From Bacteroidales bacterium (GTDB lineage: Bacteria > Bacteroidota > Bacteroidia > Bacteroidales > JAFGXI01), in the NCBI GenBank assembly GCA_026985625.1, contig JALSQC010000019.1, positions 1 to 5,461 on the forward strand: DNA of 5,461 nt. Reading direction: 5' to 3'. A program made the translations under genes and the position numbers. The notes under the pieces are model-generated. The model had not been told where the DNA came from, made no database searches, and saw only the letters and a program-made list of their open reading frames with translations. Positions 1 through 5,461 of the stretch are shown here, piece after piece. The stretch's first letter is position 1; the number at the start of each line of letters is the position of its first letter.

Positions 1-251
1 ATGCCATAGAAATTGCAAACGAGAAAAACCCTGATTTAATACTTATGGATATATTATTGCCTGATATAGACGGACTTACGGCAAGTAAAAAAATATTAGA
101 AAAAAATCCCGATGCAAAGATTATAATTCAGTCGGCATACTCGTCTAACGAAGAAAAATCTTATGCAAAAGAAATTAATTGTGTTGATTTTTTAACAAAA
201 CCAATTAAAAAAAATATATTAATAGATACAGTAAAAAAACATTTGCAATAA
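1..251 (+). CDS. Response-regulator receiver domain, C-terminal part (5' end cut by window)
   Basis: Partial gene: the frame is open from the first base (first whole codon at 3) to the TAA at 249-251, giving 82 visible residues. The visible part is the second half of a CheY-like receiver domain. The phosphoacceptor Asp follows LILM (codon 48-50), then comes LPDIDGL, a Ser in IIQSAYS at the position of the conserved Thr/Ser (132-134), and the conserved Lys-Pro in FLTKPI (Lys codon 198-200). The protein ends about 20 residues after that Lys, so nothing follows the receiver. It is therefore either a single-domain response regulator or the C-terminal receiver of a hybrid histidine kinase, both common in Bacteroidota. 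The ATG at 45-47 encodes an internal Met just before the active-site Asp and is not the start. The gene converges on the btuF-like gene and is probably unrelated to it. Its partner and output are unknown. Confidence 0.88.
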   Translation, partial: AIEIANEKNPDLILMDILLPDIDGLTASKKILEKNPDAKIIIQSAYSSNEEKSYAKEINCVDFLTKPIKKNILIDTVKKHLQ

Positions 252-268
252 CACTTGTTTTATTTTTT
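232..268. terminator. Possible weak bidirectional terminator between convergent genes
   Basis: The two convergent genes stop at 251 (+) and 260 (-). Across the junction, AAAACA at 236-241 can pair with TGTTTT at 256-261 around a 14-base loop. An A-run lies on the left (233-239) and a T-rich run on the right (258-268), so either strand would have a short stem followed by U's. The stem has only one G-C pair, so its stability is doubtful. The position and symmetry are the main arguments for it. Confidence 0.22.
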
Positions 269-1408
269 ATTGATATGTATTTTGGTAAAAAAAGTTAATT
301 TATAATCCGGAAAAATATTAGGGTGTAAAATTTTTATAATATCTTTTAAAATTAAATCGGGATTAGTAAATCCTGTTTCCCAGTAATCGTTACCTCCATT
401 ATTGTTTATTTTCTTTGTAAAAATATATACATTGTTATTTTTTACCGATTTGAAATATTTTATTTTTTGATTAAAATTTACAAGATTATTTTCTGTTGTA
501 AACCAAAAATCGGCATTTTTTGCTTTATTAAAAAAGAACTCAAATTTTATGGGAATACTGCCTGAGTTTGTATCGTTTTTTAAAATATAATCGGCTTTAG
601 CATCGTTAAAAACTTTGGCTATATAACTATTACCTCCTGCCGCATACCAATTATCGGCAGTGTAACTGCCTTGCATAACGCTAGGTTTGGTGTTAATATT
701 TTTAACCTTAGATAGTAACAATTTGTATTTGCTCTCGGTAATCGAGAATAAACTATCGGCAATATTTTCTTTGTTGTATATTGCTGCAATAAATTTAATC
801 CACTCGGCTCGTGCAAGTAACGATTTTTCTTGCCAGTCGATAACAAAAGCAATATTGTAATTTAGTTTCATTAATTTTAAAAGCGACGGATTTATTTTGT
901 TCCAACCACTTGTAAAAATAATATCGGGATTTAGTTCAACAACTTTTTCTTGATTTAAAATATCGACATTGCCAACAAGTTGTATTTTTTTTTGCCGTGT
1001 AAGGTTTATTACATCTTTATTGTATATATACAACGAATCGGCAATGGCAGTAATATTATTGTTTAAACTTAGTTTGTAAAACATTGCAATTTGTGTTGCC
1101 GATAAAACAATACTTTTTTTGGGTATGTGCATATAAAATCTTGAGTTTTTGTTTTTTGGTAATTTTGAGGTATCGTTGTAGTATATAAAATATTCCCAAA
1201 ATATTTTATTATTATTCCAAGGATTAAAAACTGTTATTTTTTTATAATTTTTGTAATAATCGATTTTAAATCCTTTTGCATATTTAGGACTTTTTGACTT
1301 TATTATTTTAACTTCTGTCGATTTGTCTAAGTTGTATTTATACTTATTGTTACAAGATAAAATTATACTTATTGTAAATAAAATTAATAATAATTGTGTA
1401 TGCTTCAT
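260..1408 (-). CDS. btuF: BtuF-like cobalamin ABC transporter substrate-binding lipoprotein
   Basis: Encodes 382 residues, starting at ATG (1406-1408). Residues 1-18 form a lipoprotein signal peptide with lipobox ILSC and lipidation at Cys19. The next residues (NNKYK) are not acidic, so the protein is expected to face the periplasm. The rest fits the two-lobed helical-backbone binding fold (Peripla_BP_2). The N-lobe runs from about 47 to 190 and includes ELNPDIIFTSGW (158-169). The linking helix carries ARAEWIKFIAAIYNKE (199-214). The C-lobe includes NWYAAGGNSYIAKVF (253-267) and GGNDYWETGFTNPDLILKD (338-356), then a HPNIFPDY end. The RAEWIKF, GGNSY and GGND-W-TG-NPDL motifs are typical of Bacteroidota BtuF-type proteins. 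Its family role is to carry corrinoid from the outer-membrane receptor to BtuCD. It lies 101 bases downstream of the btuG-like gene and is the last gene of the leftward cluster. No permease or ATPase follows. An iron-siderophore substrate is the main alternative, less likely beside a BtuG homologue. Confidence 0.87.
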   Translation of the reverse strand: MKHTQLLLILFTISIILSCNNKYKYNLDKSTEVKIIKSKSPKYAKGFKIDYYKNYKKITVFNPWNNNKIFWEYFIYYNDTSKLPKNKNSRFYMHIPKKSIVLSATQIAMFYKLSLNNNITAIADSLYIYNKDVINLTRQKKIQLVGNVDILNQEKVVELNPDIIFTSGWNKINPSLLKLMKLNYNIAFVIDWQEKSLLARAEWIKFIAAIYNKENIADSLFSITESKYKLLLSKVKNINTKPSVMQGSYTADNWYAAGGNSYIAKVFNDAKADYILKNDTNSGSIPIKFEFFFNKAKNADFWFTTENNLVNFNQKIKYFKSVKNNNVYIFTKKINNNGGNDYWETGFTNPDLILKDIIKILHPNIFPDYKLTFFTKIHINKK

Positions 1409-1450
1409 AAATTATTTGTTTTAAGATAGTTATTTTAATTAGTTTTACTA

Positions 1451-1481
1451 TATTTAGTATAAAAATCACCTATTTAGTATA
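1451..1481. repeat. 11-bp direct repeat with 20-bp period upstream of btuF
   Basis: The sequence TATTTAGTATA occurs exactly at 1451-1461 and again at 1471-1481. Starts are 20 bp apart, about two helical turns, so both copies would face the same side of the DNA. The left copy also sits in a short inverted repeat (TACTA at 1446-1450 against TAGTA at 1455-1459). The repeat lies in the only sizeable intergenic gap of the cluster, 45-75 bases upstream of the btuF start on the - strand, where a promoter or operator for btuF could lie. I see no convincing Bacteroidota -33/-7 promoter (TTTG then TAnnTTTG) and no riboswitch-like element in the gap. In such AT-rich DNA the repeat could be chance. Confidence 0.3.
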
Positions 1482-1509
1482 TAGCAATAACAAATCATAA
1501 GAGTTATTA

Positions 1510-2601
1510 TTATTTTTTAAAACAAAAAGCTCCCGGAATTATTCCTGTTTTAAAAGTATCTACAGCCTCGCCTTTTGTTGTAAATATATAAACAATTCCG
1601 TTTTGATTAAAGTCAATAGCATCTCCAACGTAAACATTATTTGTATAAGGGTTTATATCTAACGAATAAAAATTAGCTCCATTGCTTGGTATAAGAGGAT
1701 TTGCAGGTAAATTATTATCGTCAATACTCATACAATAAATACCTGAATTTTGAATGTTTTGTGTTGCCGACCAATTACCGTAAACAAAAAATAGCGAGTC
1801 TTTATTTTTGTTTGTGCATAAATCAAAAGGCGAAATGTTAATATCATCAAAAATAAAAGTTTTTTCTATACTAAAATTTTCGGGGTTTATTTGTGTTAAT
1901 TTTGCATTTTCTTGTCCGTAAGAACTTCCTGCAAATCCTCCGTCAGATAAAACCCAAAGTTTATTGTTTTTGTCTATAATTATAGAGTTTGGTTGTTTGC
2001 CAACATCTAAAGAGTCTATTAATTTATCGGTAGTTACTTCAATTTTAAGTATTTTATTATCGTATGACCACGAGTTTGTAAAAACATAATTCTTGTATTT
2101 AATAAAATTTTCGCTTGTGTGCTTTATGTTTATGTTTCCTGATATTGTATTTGTCTGAAGATTAATTATATATAATGATTTTGAATATAAATCGCTAACG
2201 TATGCTTTATAGTCGTTTATAAAAACTATGTTACGAGGCGATGATAAGCCTGTTATTTTTCCTGTATATTTAAAATTATTAGTGTTTATTATATATATTT
2301 TGCCCGAATTGTTTATTACAATGTATCCTGTAGAGTCTTTTATGCTCATCGATTGAGCAACATCACCCAAAGGTAAGGCGTTTGTGTTATAAAATACATT
2401 GTTTAACGTTTGTTTTGTTTTAGGATTATAAAATGTTAACGACGAATTGCTATACATAAAATTTCCCTCGTTTATTACAAAAACTCCATAATCGGGTTCT
2501 CTTGTTTTAAGACGATTAAAATTATATATACTATCATCGTCCATACACGAGGTAATAAATAATATTGATATTAATAATAATATATATAATTTGTTAATCA
2601 T
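1510..2601 (-). CDS. btuG: BtuG-like surface lipoprotein, cobalamin-binding beta-propeller
   Basis: Encodes 363 residues, starting at ATG (2599-2601), 3 bases after the receptor gene's stop codon, so translation is probably coupled. Residues 1-18 are a lipoprotein signal peptide with lipidation at Cys19. The Cys is followed at once by MDDDS, an acidic run resembling the lipoprotein export signal that sends Bacteroidota lipoproteins to the cell surface. The remainder is a YncE/DUF5074-type beta-propeller with repeating short strands. Marker stretches are YGVFVINEGNF (38-48), SSLTFYNP (53-60), SPRNIVFINDYKAYVSD (121-137), GKQPNSIIIDKNNKLWVLSD (201-220), and a last blade with YVGDAIDFNQNGIVYIF (324-340) and TGIIPGAF (352-359). 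This architecture and the place between btuB and btuF match BtuG, the surface protein known in Bacteroides to bind cobalamin very tightly and cap BtuB. The assignment to cobalamin rests on family and context; blade number and binding residues were not modelled. Confidence 0.85.
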   Translation of the reverse strand: MINKLYILLLISILFITSCMDDDSIYNFNRLKTREPDYGVFVINEGNFMYSNSSLTFYNPKTKQTLNNVFYNTNALPLGDVAQSMSIKDSTGYIVINNSGKIYIINTNNFKYTGKITGLSSPRNIVFINDYKAYVSDLYSKSLYIINLQTNTISGNINIKHTSENFIKYKNYVFTNSWSYDNKILKIEVTTDKLIDSLDVGKQPNSIIIDKNNKLWVLSDGGFAGSSYGQENAKLTQINPENFSIEKTFIFDDINISPFDLCTNKNKDSLFFVYGNWSATQNIQNSGIYCMSIDDNNLPANPLIPSNGANFYSLDINPYTNNVYVGDAIDFNQNGIVYIFTTKGEAVDTFKTGIIPGAFCFKK

Positions 2602-2604
2602 TAA

Positions 2605-4590
2605 TTAAAATTTTAGTTTTATTTGTAATAAATAATTTTGCCGCGGCATTGGTCTGCCGAGAACTGTTCTATATTCCTCGTTAAATAAGTTATAAATTTT
2701 AAATTTTAAATCAATATTTATATTTTTAATATTAAACATTTTACCAAAAGATAAATTATTCATAAAGTATGGATATAGCCAATCTCTACGGCTTATTTCT
2801 TGCGACGAACTAGTGTAACGTTCGCTGTATGAGTTATGTATGTAGTTTATATAATATTTTTTATATTTTATACTTATAAAAATATTTCCCGAGTGTTTTG
2901 GTATATAGGGCAGTTGTTTGTTATAAGCATCTTTCCATATTAGCGAGTCGCCTTTGTTTATTGAACTTGTGTAAGAATAATTAGCATTGGCAAATATATG
3001 TATTTTATTAATTGTATAATTAATTTTTGCATTAATTTCTATTCCTTGCGATTTTACTTTATTAATATTATAAGGACTCCAATATCCGAGAGGCGATGGT
3101 AACCAAATTATCCAATTATTTATATAAGAGTAGTAGTATGTTGCCGAAAATAATATGTTAAATATTTTGTTAGTTTTTTTGTTTAAAACTAAAGAAATAT
3201 CGGCAGATCTACTTTCTTCGGGTTTTAGGTTTGGATTTCCACCGGGTTGCCAATATAAATCGTTAAGCGATGCAATATTGTAGTTTTTAGAAACACTTGC
3301 TTTTATATGTAAATCGTTATTTTTAGATATTAAATAATCTATGCCAAAAAATGGTATAATAGGTATAATTTTATTATCTACTAAATTTTGCCGTATTATT
3401 ATGCTGTTTGATAATCTGTTATTTGTTTTATTGTATAGAGATATATAAAAATTATTTTCTTTGCGTATTTTATTATAACCATTATTTTGTATTATCTCTT
3501 TTGTTTTTACTTTGTGGTAATTAAACGAGTAATTTGTTGATATTAATATGTTATCAGAAAATTTATATTCGTAGTTGATTTTATTATATAACGAGTTCGA
3601 TACTCCGTATGAGTTTATAACATTATAATAACCATTGCCGGATATGTAATTTTTTAATTTGTAATTTATTTGTTTGTTAATAACAGCCGAATAAAAATTT
3701 ATTTTCGATTTGTTTTTATAATATGTCGATTTAAAAAATATATTGTTACTTAAATCATTTTGTTTGTTAATGTTTGAGTAATCGTTACCCTCGTAAGTAT
3801 TTAGTCGGGGAATAGCTCTGTTGGTATTTTGATGCCAATAATTTAACGATAATGTTATATTGTTTTTTTTGTAATTAACAGACTGAAAAAAACCGTTTTG
3901 ATAAAATTCGGCATTTTTATTTTTCTGATAGGGGTATATATATTTCCCACTTAAAGAATCAATAGTTGATATATTTTTATTTTTAAAAGTAAAATCGTTT
4001 TTAGAATAATTATTATATAATTTTGTAGAAAATTGCAGATTTTTTATTCCCGTGTTTATCGCAACAAAACTGTTAATAGTTGTATAGCTTCCTATATCTT
4101 GTATAAAAACTCCCGAAAGTTTATTTTTCCAATTAATTTTGTTGTATAGATTTATATTTCCGCCCAAAGCTCCTGATGTATTTATTATAGAACTTCCTCC
4201 ATAATTAATAGATATATTGTTAAATAAATTATTTGGAATTAACGAGAAATCTACTTGCCCAAGCATTGGCGATTTTAGACTTATACCGTTAAATAAAACA
4301 TCGGTGTGTGATGTCGCTGTTCCTCGTATTGATACGGTTGATAGCGATGTTTTTCCATAGTTTTTTACAAAAACAGGTGTATATTTAGATAAAAGTTCCG
4401 ATAATGAGTTATTTGTTTCTTCGGCAATAATATTTGAGTCTATTTTTTGAATTATTATAGATGTTTCTTTTATATTTTTTTTGTCACTAATTGTAATTTG
4501 CTTAATTTTAATTGTATCGTTATTATTTGTTTGACAATAAGATACTTTGTAAATAAATATAAATAATATGATAATTTGTAACAGCTTCAT
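2605..4590 (-). CDS. btuB: BtuB-like TonB-dependent outer-membrane cobalamin receptor
   Basis: Encodes 661 residues, starting at ATG (4588-4590), 3 bases after the preceding gene's stop codon. A hydrophobic signal peptide covers about residues 1-19 and probably ends before Gln20. There is no N-terminal carboxypeptidase-like domain as in SusC-type receptors. A possible TonB box lies in IKQITISDK (29-37). The plug domain covers about 58-150, with SLSELLSKYTPVFVKNYG (62-79), STVSIRGT (84-91), DVLFNGI (97-103), and YGGSS and GALGGNINL in its second half. The remainder is a 22-strand-type barrel ending in Phe661. Typical late motifs are NPNLKPEESRSADI (452-465), NWIIWLPSPLGYWSPYNI (492-509), NLFNEEY (634-640) and GRPMPRQNYLLQIKLKF (645-661). 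The NWIIWLP-GYW-P stretch and overall size, slightly longer than E. coli BtuB, fit Bacteroidota BtuB homologues. The role is TonB-driven corrinoid import across the outer membrane together with the btuG product encoded next. Substrate is inferred from neighbours; the TonB-dependent receptor call itself is secure. Confidence 0.87.
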   Translation of the reverse strand: MKLLQIIILFIFIYKVSYCQTNNNDTIKIKQITISDKKNIKETSIIIQKIDSNIIAEETNNSLSELLSKYTPVFVKNYGKTSLSTVSIRGTATSHTDVLFNGISLKSPMLGQVDFSLIPNNLFNNISINYGGSSIINTSGALGGNINLYNKINWKNKLSGVFIQDIGSYTTINSFVAINTGIKNLQFSTKLYNNYSKNDFTFKNKNISTIDSLSGKYIYPYQKNKNAEFYQNGFFQSVNYKKNNITLSLNYWHQNTNRAIPRLNTYEGNDYSNINKQNDLSNNIFFKSTYYKNKSKINFYSAVINKQINYKLKNYISGNGYYNVINSYGVSNSLYNKINYEYKFSDNILISTNYSFNYHKVKTKEIIQNNGYNKIRKENNFYISLYNKTNNRLSNSIIIRQNLVDNKIIPIIPFFGIDYLISKNNDLHIKASVSKNYNIASLNDLYWQPGGNPNLKPEESRSADISLVLNKKTNKIFNILFSATYYYSYINNWIIWLPSPLGYWSPYNINKVKSQGIEINAKINYTINKIHIFANANYSYTSSINKGDSLIWKDAYNKQLPYIPKHSGNIFISIKYKKYYINYIHNSYSERYTSSSQEISRRDWLYPYFMNNLSFGKMFNIKNINIDLKFKIYNLFNEEYRTVLGRPMPRQNYLLQIKLKF

Positions 4591-4593
4591 AAC

Positions 4594-5461
4594 TTAGTTT
4601 GTTGCTGTTTTTATTATTTTTTTTACAAATGTTTTGTTTTGTGTTGATATTTTTAAAAAATAAATATTAGGCGTTAAAATATCGGTATTTAATATTATAT
4701 TTTTTTTGTTAAAATTTTTACTTACAATTATTTTGCCTAAATAATTATATATTTTTATGTTATTAATATTATTATTGTAAGATATATAAATTTTGTTTGA
4801 GCAAGGATTAGGATAAACTATTAATTTATTATTAGATTTTTGTGTTATATTAGATTTTTGTTGATTAATAACACCAATACCATTAAGGTCGAAACCTCCG
4901 CTTGCAAAAGGAGTAGGAAACGGGTCGTTAATTTTATGACCATACGAGTCCCACGAGCAATAATTATTATTTATATCGCCAATAACATCAATAATTTTTA
5001 CATAAACAATACTGTCTATATTAATATTTGCAGAGTCTTTAATGTCATCAAGGTCAAAAGGAGTTCCGTAGTCGTTAACATATTTACCTGCAAGATTATT
5101 AAATTTTGCAGGATTTAAATATCCAAATCCATCAATTTGGGCAGTATCTTGAGTTAGAGATTGCGATGGAAATCTTATAAAATTAATACCATTGCTGCTT
5201 ACCTCTACAAAAGCAAGTTCTAAAAAATAATTATTTTCCGATGCTTTAAATCCGTTTTCGAAAACGGCAAAATCAAACCCTTGTCCGTTTTTTATAGGGT
5301 TGTTAAATTTTAAAATTGCATAACCGCCGTCGCCAAGACTAACAACATTTAAGTTTCCGTTTGGTTTACCCAAAGCAAAAGAATTTTCGCCAAAATATGC
5401 TTTGTTTGTGGTATCTTGTCCGTTAATTAAAGTATAATTTGTATCCTCTATATTTAAATAT
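4594..5461 (-). CDS. T9SS-sorted surface protein of the cobalamin cluster (N-terminus beyond window)
   Basis: Partial gene. The frame is open from the TAA at 4594-4596 to the right edge, with 288 visible residues; the start and signal peptide lie beyond 5461. A TTG at 5371-5373 could be read as a start but lies inside conserved sequence (YFGENSFALGKPNG), so it is internal. Visible residues 30-200 form one conserved domain: SLGDGGYAILKFNNPIKNGQ, then GFDFAVFENGF, LAFVEVSSNGINFIRFPS, LAGKYVNDYGTPFDLDD, and DSYGHKINDPFPTPF followed by SGGFDLNGIGVIN. I recognise this domain from surface proteins of Bacteroidota and other phyla but know of no established function. After a Gln/Asn/Lys linker (about 200-211) comes a T9SS type A sorting domain (about 212-284) with IVYPNP, IKIYNYLGK, LTPNIYFLKI and a final KTFVKKI strand. 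Such domains direct export through the T9SS and usually anchoring at the cell surface. Its stop lies 3 bases before the BtuB-like start, so the genes are surely co-transcribed. A role in surface capture of cobalamin is inferred from context only. Confidence 0.85.
   Translation of the reverse strand, partial: YLNIEDTNYTLINGQDTTNKAYFGENSFALGKPNGNLNVVSLGDGGYAILKFNNPIKNGQGFDFAVFENGFKASENNYFLELAFVEVSSNGINFIRFPSQSLTQDTAQIDGFGYLNPAKFNNLAGKYVNDYGTPFDLDDIKDSANINIDSIVYVKIIDVIGDINNNYCSWDSYGHKINDPFPTPFASGGFDLNGIGVINQQKSNITQKSNNKLIVYPNPCSNKIYISYNNNINNIKIYNYLGKIIVSKNFNKKNIILNTDILTPNIYFLKISTQNKTFVKKIIKTATN

Noticed and set aside
45..251. A complete 68-residue protein starting at the ATG at 45
   Set aside because: That Met is the residue before the phosphoacceptor Asp; the frame continues upstream to the window edge with receiver-domain sequence.
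619..852. 77-codon open frame on the - strand
   Set aside because: It lies wholly inside the btuF-like gene in another frame, has no recognisable motif, and the overlapping frame encodes well-conserved BtuF motifs.
1409..1509. A riboswitch or a clear Bacteroidota promoter in the btuG-btuF gap
   Set aside because: The gap is too short and AT-rich for a cobalamin riboswitch and shows no B12-box-like word. The best promoter guess (TTTG, complement of 1491-1494, with TAGGTGAT 18 bases downstream) matches the -7 consensus poorly.
2605..4590. SusC-type glycan receptor, or a ferric-siderophore receptor
   Set aside because: There is no carboxypeptidase-like N-terminal domain and no SusD partner. 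The downstream BtuG-like propeller and BtuF-like binding protein favour cobalamin, though a siderophore substrate cannot be wholly excluded by sequence reading.
4840..5118. 92-codon open frame on the + strand
   Set aside because: It is antisense to the conserved domain of the T9SS-sorted protein, and its translation is low-complexity Ile/Asn/Val-rich sequence without a domain.
4594..5373. A complete 259-residue gene starting at the TTG at 5373
   Set aside because: The frame stays open to 5461, the residues before the TTG (YFGENSFA) fit the conserved domain, and a T9SS cargo needs a signal peptide, which this start would lack.
1..5461. Mobile elements, CRISPR arrays, tRNA or rRNA genes
   Set aside because: No transposase, terminal inverted repeats, regularly spaced repeat array or RNA-gene-like segment was seen; nearly all bases are in the five coding regions.

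Overview
The window is strongly AT-rich, roughly a quarter G+C by eye, and its proteins are loaded with Asn, Lys, Ile and Tyr. It carries a type IX secretion (T9SS) type A sorting domain, a surface-type lipoprotein signal, a TonB-dependent receptor and no obvious Shine-Dalgarno sequences. Together these point to a low-GC member of the Bacteroidota (Bacteroidales, Marinilabiliales or Flavobacteriales-like). The exact lineage cannot be read from the sequence.

Layout. At the left edge (1-251, + strand) is the C-terminal part of a response-regulator receiver domain, cut by the window start. Everything else is on the - strand and runs leftward as one apparent operon. In order of transcription it contains: (i) a T9SS-sorted surface protein whose N-terminus lies beyond 5461 (4594-5461); (ii) a BtuB-like TonB-dependent receptor (2605-4590); (iii) a BtuG-like beta-propeller surface lipoprotein (1510-2601); (iv) a BtuF-like periplasmic substrate-binding lipoprotein (260-1408). 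The first three genes are separated by only 3 bases each. A 101-base gap, the only sizeable non-coding stretch, separates btuG from btuF and holds an 11-bp direct repeat with a 20-bp period. The btuF and receiver genes converge with an 8-base gap. No stretch longer than 300 bases lacks a gene.

How the genes work together. The set fits a Bacteroidota cobalamin (vitamin B12 or related corrinoid) capture system. The surface lipoprotein BtuG binds the corrinoid and sits over the BtuB barrel, BtuB brings it across the outer membrane using TonB energy, and BtuF takes it to an inner-membrane BtuCD transporter. BtuCD is not in this window: the cluster stops at btuF. The least characterised member is the T9SS-sorted first gene, a plausible additional surface corrinoid-capture protein. 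A cobalamin riboswitch would be expected upstream of that gene, beyond 5461, so it cannot be checked here.

A sequence-level oddity is a strong codon-context bias. Asn codons followed by a codon starting with GA are AAC in 16 of 17 cases I counted, although AAT is the usual Asn codon here.
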